Source: Cystobacter fuscus (GTDB lineage Bacteria; Myxococcota; Myxococcia; Myxococcales; Myxococcaceae). Taken from it: a DNA stretch of 64,000 bases. Below the pieces are notes generated by a model. It had not been told where the DNA came from. It ran no database searches and saw only the letters and a program-made list of their open reading frames with translations. Position 1 is the first letter of the stretch, and each line of letters begins with the position of its first letter. The translations under genes were made by a program, and so were the position numbers. This document shows positions 1 through 8,069 of this stretch, one piece after another. The stretch lies in assembly GCF_002305875.1 (NCBI RefSeq), contig NZ_CP022098.1:1798001-1862000 (forward strand), read 5' to 3'.

Positions 1-1
1 C

Positions 2-484
2 AAGCCGGACTGGAGCGGGCTGAATGACCTCACGCCCACCTCTCCGGACAGGACGGATGATTCCTTCATGATGTACGACTCCGGCTACTTCAACTCGTCG
101 GTGCGGGTGTATCCGCTCGGTTTCATCAGCGCGGTGGGCTCGGTGACGCACCCGTCCTGCGGCAAGCCCGAGTTCGCCGACATTCGTCTCGCTCGTGGGC
201 AGCCCTCGAGCTCCGACGACATCTTTCCGCCGCCCTACTGCTTCGTGCCGAGCAGCAAGGGGTGCACCTTCTGCACCGGAGATGGCGTCTCGCAGCCCGT
301 GCGCGGCGTCATCTTCTTCGAACCGGATGGCTCCGTGCGATTCGCCAACGCGGCGGGGACTGTCTCCAACCAGGGCGCGGCCTCCATCACCTTCCGGCCC
401 ACCGACAGTGGGTTGGAGAATGTCCAGGCCGTCGTCATCACCAACACCGGTCTTGTGCGGACCTTTTCGGCGTCCACGAGGTGA
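2..484 (+). CDS. FimU/GspH-type pseudopilin, C-terminal part (5' end outside window)
   Basis: The frame is open from the first bases of the window, so the start lies upstream. The visible 160 residues end in the beta-rich C-terminal half expected of FimT/FimU/GspH pseudopilins: a short VRVYPLGFISAVG strand, a Cys-containing loop, then GVIFFEPDGSVRF and ASITFRPTDSG, the usual 'F.pdGsv.f...tI.f' pattern of this fold. The hydrophobic prepilin helix would be in the missing part. The stop is followed 5 bases later by the pilV-like gene, so this is the upstream member of a minor-pilin operon (FimU-PilV-PilW-PilX-PilY1). Family knowledge: FimU is a minor pilin of the priming complex at the pilus tip. 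The family call rests on the C-terminal pattern plus context. Confidence 0.72.
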   Translation, partial: KPDWSGLNDLTPTSPDRTDDSFMMYDSGYFNSSVRVYPLGFISAVGSVTHPSCGKPEFADIRLARGQPSSSDDIFPPPYCFVPSSKGCTFCTGDGVSQPVRGVIFFEPDGSVRFANAAGTVSNQGAASITFRPTDSGLENVQAVVITNTGLVRTFSASTR

Positions 485-489
485 TTTCC

Positions 490-1065
490 ATGTTGCCAAG
501 GGGTTCCTCCCGCCCACGCCACGGCTTCACGACCATCGAGGCGCTCGTCGCCGCGGTGGTGTTCCTCCTGGGTCTCTCCGGTCTGCTCGGCGCGCTCACC
601 CAGGCGCGCAACGCCACCGCCCAGGCGCGCCGGTACATGCAGGCCACCGACATCGCCAATGACCTGGTCGAGCAGATACAACTCTGGGACATCAAGGACT
701 CGCGTCTGGCCAGCCCGGCGACCGGCGTGTGCAAGGACGATCCGATGGACAAGGCGGGCGCCCTGCTCCAGCCCGAGGCCTCCTCCGCGTTCCAGGCCTA
801 TGCGGCGTGCATGAAGGACGAGATCAACATCGCCTCCAACAAGTGGGCGGGTCTGAAGGATCCCACCTCCACCTTCGACAAGGGTCACGTCTTCAAGGAC
901 GAGCAGGGCAACATCACCAAGTACAGGCGCTTCTACAGCATCCTGGTGCAGGATGTGCGCCCGGGCGTCAAGCGCCTGCAGATCTGGGTGAAGGTTCGCT
1001 ACGACGACGCGGGCGAGCCGCGGGTCGTGACCACCCAGGCGATGCGTCTTCAGATGGGGAGCTAG
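490..1065 (+). CDS. pilV: type IV pilus minor pilin PilV
   Basis: 191 residues. It starts with a short basic leader ending RHG, then FTTIEALVAAVVFLLGLSGL: a type III prepilin signal cleaved after Gly, with the conserved Glu at position +5 and a hydrophobic assembly helix. The C-terminal domain has two visible Cys and a final beta segment (RLQIWVKVRYDD). I chose the ATG at 490; a GTG at 481, overlapping the previous stop, is in frame and is an alternative. Prepilin peptidase (PilD) would process it in the inner membrane. Its place between the FimU-like gene and pilW supports PilV. The stop is 2 bases before the next start, so translation is probably coupled. Confidence 0.85.
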   Translation: MLPRGSSRPRHGFTTIEALVAAVVFLLGLSGLLGALTQARNATAQARRYMQATDIANDLVEQIQLWDIKDSRLASPATGVCKDDPMDKAGALLQPEASSAFQAYAACMKDEINIASNKWAGLKDPTSTFDKGHVFKDEQGNITKYRRFYSILVQDVRPGVKRLQIWVKVRYDDAGEPRVVTTQAMRLQMGS

Positions 1066-1067
1066 AG

Positions 1068-2234
1068 ATGCGACAACGGCATGGTTTCTCCCTCATCGAG
1101 CTGCTGGTGAGCTCCGCCGTGACCTTCCTCACGGTGCTCACGGTCTCCGCGGCGTTCCTGAACTACTCCCAGTCCTTCTACACGCAGGCGGGCATCCGGG
1201 GTGGGCAGGCCTCGCTGCGGCAGAGTCACCTGATGGTGATCCGCAACCTGCGCATGGCGGGCTATGGCATGGAGCCGGCGCTGGCCTTCGGTTTTCCCGA
1301 TGGCTGGAAGCGCAGCGCGGCGAACAACAACAACATGTCCAACCGGCTCGTCTTCCGGATGCGCAACCCCGCGTTCAACGCCTTCGCTTCCTTGCCTCTG
1401 TCCGCCGCGTCCATCAACCTCTCCCAGCCGCTGAAGCAGACGCTGCGCGAGGGGCAGATCATCCAGGTCATGTGTGAAGGGGCTGTCGCCTGGTCCTACG
1501 CCCAGCTGAGCGCGGATGCGCCGGCCAAGAGCACGACCCTGTCGCTCAAGGGCGCGACCGGAAAGTTCCCCAACCTCAACGCCTTCACCGCGCCCTGCTT
1601 CGGCTCGGCGGGCGGCAAGATCAACATCTTCAAGATCGACGTCTACGACTACTCCCTGCGCTTCATCGATGACCGCCCCTATCTCTTCCGCCAGCATGGG
1701 ATTGGACCCGTTTCCTCGTCCGATCCCTATGGCGAGCCGGTGGCCGAGGACATCGAGGCGTTTCGCGTCACCTTCCTCCGGGAGGATGGCTCTCCCTTCC
1801 TGCCGGATCCCACGGCCGCCGCGCCTGACTACGACACGCCCGTGGACGATGCGCTGCGTGGGCCCACGAACAAGAGCCCGGCCAACATCCGCGCCGTCAT
1901 CGTGGGCATGGTGGCGCGCAGCAGCACCCGGGATCTGTCCACCACCGCGGACAACAAAATCCCCGCGTTCAGCAAGAAGGAGGATGCGGTGAAGGACTTC
2001 GATCCGACGACCAGCGCTCGTCCGCAGGACCTCCCGCTGGAAGACGAGATCGAAAACGACCGCGCCACCAACAAGAAGCTGGCGCCGGGCATCCGGCGGG
2101 TCGTGTCCGAGATGACCGTTCAGGTCCGCAACATGCGCTCCTCGGAGATGCCCCTGCCCATCTATTCGCTGGACTCGGGTGCCTGCAAGGGAGGCGCCGT
2201 TCCCAATGACAACTACAACTGTGCTGGCGGCTAG
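1068..2234 (+). CDS. pilW: type IV pilus minor pilin PilW
   Basis: 388 residues. The leader RQRHG is followed by FSLIELLVSSAVTFLTVLTV, a prepilin cleavage site with Glu at +5 and a hydrophobic helix. The long C-terminal domain is typical of PilW, the largest minor pilin. The text just after the helix (RQSHLMVIRNLRMAGYGMEP) matches the PilW habit of a long amphipathic helix followed by 'AGyg'. The ATG lies 2 bases after the pilV stop, so a further upstream start would overlap pilV. The C-terminus holds a Cys pair (GACKGG, YNCAGG) that may form a disulfide. It acts with PilV, PilX, FimU and PilY1 as the pilus-tip priming complex. Confidence 0.85.
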   Translation: MRQRHGFSLIELLVSSAVTFLTVLTVSAAFLNYSQSFYTQAGIRGGQASLRQSHLMVIRNLRMAGYGMEPALAFGFPDGWKRSAANNNNMSNRLVFRMRNPAFNAFASLPLSAASINLSQPLKQTLREGQIIQVMCEGAVAWSYAQLSADAPAKSTTLSLKGATGKFPNLNAFTAPCFGSAGGKINIFKIDVYDYSLRFIDDRPYLFRQHGIGPVSSSDPYGEPVAEDIEAFRVTFLREDGSPFLPDPTAAAPDYDTPVDDALRGPTNKSPANIRAVIVGMVARSSTRDLSTTADNKIPAFSKKEDAVKDFDPTTSARPQDLPLEDEIENDRATNKKLAPGIRRVVSEMTVQVRNMRSSEMPLPIYSLDSGACKGGAVPNDNYNCAGG

Positions 2235-2247
2235 AGAGGATTTTCCC

Positions 2248-2775
2248 ATGAAGAGACGCCTCGGCAGACGCGGTTCCGTGCTGTTGCTGGTGGTGGTGCT
2301 GTTGGCGGTGCTCAGCCTGTTGGCGGCCGCCGCCCTGTCCTTTTCCCGCAGCGAGCTGGGCGCGGTGAAGAACGAGCGCTCGGGCGATGAGCTGCTCGCG
2401 TGCGCGGACGCGGGCCGTCAGTACATGCTCTCGCGCTTCGACATGCTCGGGGGTTCGCCCCTGGACTTGAGCCCGGTGAACTTGAACCTCAACGCCGACC
2501 TCAGCAGCGCCGCCGCCAACTGCCCTCCGCTGGGCAGCGGCATCCCCGCGGACGCCCGGTGTATGCGCAGCGGCCACTTCGGACAGAAGATGTCAGTCAC
2601 GGGCGTGACGGCCGTCGCGAGCAATGCGGGCGGGAGTCGCCGTCAGCTGCGGGATTTGAGCAACAGTGTCGCACCGAATACGTTGGGGGGCGTTCCCCAC
2701 AAGATTACAGTCCACTGTCTGGATGAGAACGGACGAGGGACCGAAGTGGAATTCGTGGTCCGTTTTGGTCTCTAG
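2248..2775 (+). CDS. pilX: type IV pilus minor pilin PilX-like
   Basis: 175 residues from the ATG at 2248, chosen because AGAGGA sits 8 bases upstream and because the product then begins MKRRLGRRGSVLLLVVVLLAVL, a basic leader, Gly cleavage site and hydrophobic helix. In-frame upstream ATG codons would bury this leader inside the pilW overlap. Position +5 is not a clear Glu, as is common for PilX/GspK-type tip pilins. The sequence after the helix (SFSRSELGAVKNERSGDELLACADAG) resembles the PilX N-terminal region. It lies 9 bases upstream of pilY1, the partner that minor pilins place at the pilus tip. Assignment rests on helix type, size and gene order. Confidence 0.78.
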   Translation: MKRRLGRRGSVLLLVVVLLAVLSLLAAAALSFSRSELGAVKNERSGDELLACADAGRQYMLSRFDMLGGSPLDLSPVNLNLNADLSSAAANCPPLGSGIPADARCMRSGHFGQKMSVTGVTAVASNAGGSRRQLRDLSNSVAPNTLGGVPHKITVHCLDENGRGTEVEFVVRFGL

Positions 2776-2784
2776 GAGCCTTTC

Positions 2785-5700
2785 ATGATGCGAATCAACT
2801 TAGACACCCTTCGACGCGCGTGGAAGCCAGCCTTCTCACGCAAGGTGGCTCTGGCCTCGGGAGTGGTGGTGGTGGGGGCCGTGGGCCTGGCGGCCATGGA
2901 GAGCCGCTCGGGCCTGATTGGCACCCCGGATCCGGCGGCGTGCTGTACGAGCGCCGTGGCCACGGGCGACGCGATGATCAGCCCGGCCATCGGGGCGGAC
3001 AAGGACTTCTTCGAGGTCCCCTCCAGCCCGCCATCCATCATGTTCCTGCTGGGCAACAACCGGTCCATGCAGGAGTTCCCCACCTACCTTCCCGAGCCCA
3101 AGACTCCGAGTGCGCCCATCGCGACCGCCAAGCAAGGCGACAAGGGATATAGCGATCCAGCGTACGGCGACTTCACCGACACGGGCTGTTCCGACGCGGA
3201 GCTTGTCGATGCGATGAAGTGGTTCGACAAGGACAGTCCGGACCCGGAGAAGAACGGCTCCATCCCCTACGACAACGACTCCGATCTGGGCAGTCCCTTT
3301 TTCGATCCCAGCGTGTACTACCAATCGCGAGGTTGGCGTGTCGCCTGGAACGGAAACGGCGAGGATTATCCGTACTCCATGTCGCCGACGTTCGACAGCC
3401 TGACGAGCTATGACGCCGCTTCGGGCTGCCGGAATATCGCGAATGTCTACGAGTACTACAATCGCAATCCAATCTCCTACAATGAGTGCCTCAGCTGCCT
3501 GGCGAGCAAGGGCTGGTGGCGCGGTCCCATCATTCCCTTCGGCAAGAACACGAAGAATGGAACACTGGGCCCGAAGCAGTACGATGATGAGCCCACGTTC
3601 CCCAGCGAATCCAGGCGCAAGTGGGTGCTCAGCGGTCGCGTCCTCAACGTGCGCCCGCCCAAGTTCGTGGTGGCGCGCAAGGTGCTCAAGAATGTCATCG
3701 ATGAGGCCACCAACGTGCGCATGGGCGTGGCCACCTTCGGCGGGGACCGCGGCTGGTATGACCCGCCATGGGTTCTCCAGGACATCCTGCCCGGCTGCTC
3801 CTATTCCTACCCCGAGATGAACGAGGCGCAGCTCAACCGGCCCAAGCTGAGGGCAGCCGTCAACAACGTGGTGTTCAGGCACAACGAGCGTGCCATTGGC
3901 GAGGCCCTCTTTGGTCTGGGCGGCTACTTCTCCTCTCAGGGCCAGGACAGCCGGTGGTCGCTGTGGTTCGACCAGACCAACATTGGCAATACCACGGGAG
4001 GCAAGCACCCGAATTACTGGCCGGGCAATCCCTACGGTGGAACCATCGACAATCCCTACCCGCCCTACCAGACCGGTGGTGCCTACGGCAGGTCTTCGGA
4101 TGAGTGGCTCAAGGCGCAATACACGGACCCCGTGACGGGTGCTGTATTGCCAGGCCAGCGCTTCGAGCAGCCCGGGGATAACAAGTCCGTGTGCTTCGCC
4201 TGCCAGGTCAGCTCGATCATCGTCGTCACCGACGGCGCGCCCAAGTATGACAACTCGGTGCCCATCACCAAGATGATGAAGTTGTTGGTGGAGGCGGGTG
4301 CCCGCCACGAGTTGCCGGGCGGTCCGTTGGTCAAGTTCAGCCCCGAGAATCCGGAAACCAACCCAGACGTGGGCGGCATCAACTATTGCGGCGAGTTCGG
4401 GGTGGATAAGACTCAATGCGATTACACCGACTACAACTGGCCTCATGGCATGGGGGTGGGCAACAAGAACTTCATGGATGACGTGGCGTTCTTCCTGGCC
4501 CATTCGGACCTGCGTACGGCTGATTCTCGGGAAGCGCAGTCCAAGGGCGTCCAGTCGGTGCGCACGTATACCATTGGCTATGGCGACAACAGCCCCATGC
4601 TCCAGAGCATCGCCAAGGCGGGCAAGGGCAAGTTCTACCGGGCCGACAGCGGTCCCCAGCTGCGCGAGGCCCTCCTGGCCGCCCTGGGCGACATCAAGCA
4701 GCTGTCCACCTCCTTCGCCTCCGCCAACATCGCCGGCGTGCAGACCGGTGGCCTGCAGTCCTCCACGTTCGTGCCGCGCTTCGTGCCGCGCCGCAACCGC
4801 CCGTACGAGGGCCACCTCTACCGCTTCTTCTATTTCAACGAGTTCTCCCAGGGCTGCGAGAAGGTCGAGCCTGGCAAGACGCACGCTGCCGACTTGAACG
4901 GGGATGGGGACTGCGACGACGCCTTCTTCCTGGACAAGCCCTCGTCCTACAATGCCAAGGGAGAGCCCGTGTTCTCGCCGCAGGACATCGTCCAGGAGAA
5001 CGACGAGGGCGTCTGGGTCCAGGTCTACACCGCCACGGTGGACACCAAGGGCGTCCTCCGGGGAGGCACTCCCGCGGAGCCCTTCTGGGATCTGGCGGAG
5101 ACGCTCAACCTGCGCAAGGCGGGGACGAAGTGCAACCTCGACAACCCGCTCGATCCGCAGGGTGGCCGCTGCATCTTCACGCTCATCGACCGGAACAAGG
5201 ACGGCAAGTTCACCGACGCGGACAACCCCCCCGTGGAGTTCCACGAGGACAATGTGGCCGACCTCAAGGGTTACCTGCTGCCCTTCCAGGACAAATTCTG
5301 CGGCACGCTCTTCCCGAGGGCCGGCACTGGTACTGTCTGGACGGGCTCCGCCGCGGATCAGGAGCTGTGCGCCAAGCTGCTCATCCGGTTCGTGCGCGGC
5401 ATGGATGTCCTTGATTATGACGGCGACAACGTGCGCGCCGAGGGGCGGCCGTGCGCGGACGAGCTGCTCGATGCCGAGGCGCCGCCGGCCAGTTCGAAGC
5501 CGGATGCCGAGGATCTGCAGCACGCGAAGCGTCAGAAGACCTGCAAGCTCGCGGACATCTTCCACTCCACTCCCGTGACGGTGGAGCCGCCCGTGGATCC
5601 GTTCCTGTGCTCGCTGGGCCTGAGCAGCCAGTGCGTGTCCACGCTCTACGAGGACTTCAAGTACACGGTGACCTCGGAGCCGCTGTGCGGAACGGGCACG

Positions 5701-7971
5701 AGCGCCAAGCCTTGCTACAAGGCGACCCCCATGGCGACGCCCGTCTCCCAGACCAAGCGCTATGGCGTCTATAACGACTACATGGATGACCTGACGGTGT
5801 CCGCGCGCGACCGGATCGCGTTGGTGGGCTCCAATGGTGGCATGCTGCACGCCGTCCACGTGGGCAAGGCCATCCTGGATTCCACGACGGGGAAACCGAC
5901 CGGCTACGACGTCGGCACGGGACAGGAGATGTGGGCCTTCATTCCGCCGGACCTGATGCCCAAGCTGAACCAGATGATCCTGGTTCACGAGTACTTCGTG
6001 GACGGCACGGCCATGGTGCGTGACATCTGGGCGGATGGTGCTGTCTCGGGCACCCGCGATGGGGTGAAGCAGAAGGAGGAGTTCCGTACCATCGCCGTGG
6101 TGACCGAGCGGGCGGGTGGTCAGCGCTACATGGCGCTCGACGTGACGGATCCCTACCTCATGTTCAAGGCAGTCAAGGGGGGGACGGGCAGCGCCTTCAA
6201 GCCCTTCCGCTGGATGTTCCCCAATGCCTGCGACCCGGAGTCGCTGTCCATGGGGCAGTCCTGGTCGAACTTCGCGCCCAAGCCTCCGCCCATTGGGCCC
6301 GTGCGCCTCAAGAGCGCGGCGTCCAGCCCCGCCAGCGATCGGGACCGTGGTTGGGAGGAGCGCTGGGCGGCGGTGCTCAATGGTGGCTACAGCCCCGACC
6401 TGTCACGAGGTCGTGGCGTGTACATGGTGGATGCCTGGTCGGGTGAAAAGCTGTGGTCCGCGGAGGCTCGGCCCGGTGCCAATGCCGGCAACTACGCCGC
6501 CGTGCTCAACACCATGCAGCCCGTGGCGGCCTCGGCGTCGCTGGTGGACATTGGCAAGGGCGAGGGGCTGCAGCGCGACCTGGACGGCTTCTTCGACACG
6601 ATGATCGTCGGAGACATGGGCGGTCAGGTGTGGACCTTCCGCTTCAAGGAGCCCGGCGAGTTGGACACCACGACGGGTCAGGTGAAGAACTGGTTTGGTG
6701 CCCGCTCGCTGGAGGTCCAGCGCGACGACACCGCGGTCAACGGCCACCAGAAGGCGCCCTTCTTCCATGTCGCCTCCACGGTGCTGCAGCCGGACACGGG
6801 CTGGTTGCGCAGCTTCATTGGCACCGGAGACCGGCAGCATCTGCGCACCACGCCGGGCGAGGACTGCAGTGCGGATGACCTGCTCGCCTGCATCCGGCTC
6901 AAGTGCGACGTGAAGGCGTCCTTCATCGCCGAGGTGAATGGTCAGCAGCGCACCAGCACCATCGAGTACAAGGCCGGAGTGCTCACCAGCAACACGGAGA
7001 GCTGGCAGAACACCATCGGCGCGGCGTGCTCGGCCTCCAAGATGCAACTCACCGAGCTGAAGTACAGCTGCCCCGGGCCCGCCTACGGAACCACGGTCTA
7101 TGATGAGAAGACGTTGGCCACGGAGTCCAGCTGCGCGCTCACCAACGGCAACTGGGAGTGCAAGCGCTCGCCGCTCAACACGTCCGATCACCATGATCAG
7201 TTGCTCTCGCCGGACGAGCTGACCACGGTGGGAACCAACCGCTACTTCGGCTTCCACTCGTACGGTGGCAACAAGCGCATCTTCACCACCGCGGAGGGCG
7301 CGGTCGCGTTCGACAAGCTGCGCGTGACGGACAAGCCGAACGTCACCTGCGAGGGCCTCAACTGCTCGCTGGTGGATATGACCATTCTGGATAGCTACAT
7401 CTCGAAGCAGACCGCGGTGAATGGCGTGGAGCAGCGCTACATCTCCAACGTGAACCTCGCCAAGCTGAAGGCGATCGCCCCGGGCCCCGAGGCTCCGGGC
7501 TGGTTCATCCGCTACACCAACAGCAAGGCGGAGCGGACGGCGTCCGGCTCGACCGTGCTCGCGGGCGTCGTGTTCTGGTCCTCCTTCGCTCCGGTCACGG
7601 AGGCGGGAACGGACGTGTGCTCGCTGTCGGGAATGAACGACAGGTCCTACTCGTGGCAGGCGGATGCCATCACGGGCCTGCCGGATCAAGCCCAGGGCTT
7701 CAAGACGAACGATGGGTTCATCTTCTCGCGTGAGACCAAGACGGCGGCGCCTCCGGGCGAGCCGACTCCCGTCATCGCGATCTCCGCGACGGGTGGCATC
7801 CGCTACCAGGTGGCCCTCTCGGCCGCTGGCTCGGCGCCCGTCACCGAGACGCTGAGCAGCCGGAAGAACACGACGCCGGACATCTCGTGGATGGAGGTGC
7901 CCCGCAACCTCCACGAGTGCCGTCACGAGAACTCCGACGCCTGCAGCGACGGCGAGGTCGTCACTCCGTAG
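2785..7971 (+). CDS. pilY1: PilY1/PilC family pilus-tip adhesin
   Basis: 1728 residues with a hydrophobic N-terminal export segment (residues 21-38). A VWA-like region spans about 80-640: MFLLGNNRSM at 86-95 stands where the metal-ion site D-x-S-x-S would be, and VVTDGAP near 479 is the second VWA strand. Acidic EF-hand-like loops follow (DLNGDGDCDDAFF, DRNKDGKFTDADN, DYDGDN). The PilY1 beta-propeller domain occupies roughly 980-1700 (ALVGSNGGMLHAVH, MWAFIPPDLM, YMALDVTDPY). Family knowledge: PilY1 sits on minor pilins, promotes pilus assembly and adhesion, and binds calcium. The MIDAS lacks its Asp and first Ser, so metal binding there is doubtful. It closes the minor-pilin operon and is followed by a terminator. 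Confidence 0.9.
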   Translation: MMRINLDTLRRAWKPAFSRKVALASGVVVVGAVGLAAMESRSGLIGTPDPAACCTSAVATGDAMISPAIGADKDFFEVPSSPPSIMFLLGNNRSMQEFPTYLPEPKTPSAPIATAKQGDKGYSDPAYGDFTDTGCSDAELVDAMKWFDKDSPDPEKNGSIPYDNDSDLGSPFFDPSVYYQSRGWRVAWNGNGEDYPYSMSPTFDSLTSYDAASGCRNIANVYEYYNRNPISYNECLSCLASKGWWRGPIIPFGKNTKNGTLGPKQYDDEPTFPSESRRKWVLSGRVLNVRPPKFVVARKVLKNVIDEATNVRMGVATFGGDRGWYDPPWVLQDILPGCSYSYPEMNEAQLNRPKLRAAVNNVVFRHNERAIGEALFGLGGYFSSQGQDSRWSLWFDQTNIGNTTGGKHPNYWPGNPYGGTIDNPYPPYQTGGAYGRSSDEWLKAQYTDPVTGAVLPGQRFEQPGDNKSVCFACQVSSIIVVTDGAPKYDNSVPITKMMKLLVEAGARHELPGGPLVKFSPENPETNPDVGGINYCGEFGVDKTQCDYTDYNWPHGMGVGNKNFMDDVAFFLAHSDLRTADSREAQSKGVQSVRTYTIGYGDNSPMLQSIAKAGKGKFYRADSGPQLREALLAALGDIKQLSTSFASANIAGVQTGGLQSSTFVPRFVPRRNRPYEGHLYRFFYFNEFSQGCEKVEPGKTHAADLNGDGDCDDAFFLDKPSSYNAKGEPVFSPQDIVQENDEGVWVQVYTATVDTKGVLRGGTPAEPFWDLAETLNLRKAGTKCNLDNPLDPQGGRCIFTLIDRNKDGKFTDADNPPVEFHEDNVADLKGYLLPFQDKFCGTLFPRAGTGTVWTGSAADQELCAKLLIRFVRGMDVLDYDGDNVRAEGRPCADELLDAEAPPASSKPDAEDLQHAKRQKTCKLADIFHSTPVTVEPPVDPFLCSLGLSSQCVSTLYEDFKYTVTSEPLCGTGTSAKPCYKATPMATPVSQTKRYGVYNDYMDDLTVSARDRIALVGSNGGMLHAVHVGKAILDSTTGKPTGYDVGTGQEMWAFIPPDLMPKLNQMILVHEYFVDGTAMVRDIWADGAVSGTRDGVKQKEEFRTIAVVTERAGGQRYMALDVTDPYLMFKAVKGGTGSAFKPFRWMFPNACDPESLSMGQSWSNFAPKPPPIGPVRLKSAASSPASDRDRGWEERWAAVLNGGYSPDLSRGRGVYMVDAWSGEKLWSAEARPGANAGNYAAVLNTMQPVAASASLVDIGKGEGLQRDLDGFFDTMIVGDMGGQVWTFRFKEPGELDTTTGQVKNWFGARSLEVQRDDTAVNGHQKAPFFHVASTVLQPDTGWLRSFIGTGDRQHLRTTPGEDCSADDLLACIRLKCDVKASFIAEVNGQQRTSTIEYKAGVLTSNTESWQNTIGAACSASKMQLTELKYSCPGPAYGTTVYDEKTLATESSCALTNGNWECKRSPLNTSDHHDQLLSPDELTTVGTNRYFGFHSYGGNKRIFTTAEGAVAFDKLRVTDKPNVTCEGLNCSLVDMTILDSYISKQTAVNGVEQRYISNVNLAKLKAIAPGPEAPGWFIRYTNSKAERTASGSTVLAGVVFWSSFAPVTEAGTDVCSLSGMNDRSYSWQADAITGLPDQAQGFKTNDGFIFSRETKTAAPPGEPTPVIAISATGGIRYQVALSAAGSAPVTETLSSRKNTTPDISWMEVPRNLHECRHENSDACSDGEVVTP

Positions 7972-7984
7972 TCCCCTCGCTGGA

Positions 7985-8056
7985 CCGGGCCTCACGCCGA
8001 GGCCCGGGACTCGCGCTTCCCCTCTCCCCCACCGCGGGGAGAGGGGTTTTGTTTTT
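7985..8056 (+). terminator. tandem hairpins ending the pilin/pilY1 operon
   Basis: A 9-bp stem (CCGGGCCTC with GAGGCCCGG, 7985-7993/7999-8007) is followed by an 11-bp stem (CCCCTCTCCCC with GGGGAGAGGGG, 8019-8029/8036-8046). The second stem runs straight into TTTTGTTTTT. The T-tract is on the plus side only, so this terminates pilY1 and not the convergent peptidase gene. Confidence 0.85.
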
Positions 8057-8069
8057 CAGGGCCCGATGC

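Noticed and set aside
2836-5988. A 1050-codon open frame on the minus strand, opposite pilY1
   Set aside because: It has no domain signature, is rich in His/Arg/Gly/Val as antisense of high-GC codons always is, and lies wholly over a clear PilY1 gene.
8019-8056. Bidirectional terminator serving the M16 peptidase gene as well
   Set aside because: On the minus strand no T-run follows the hairpin, so only pilY1 is served.
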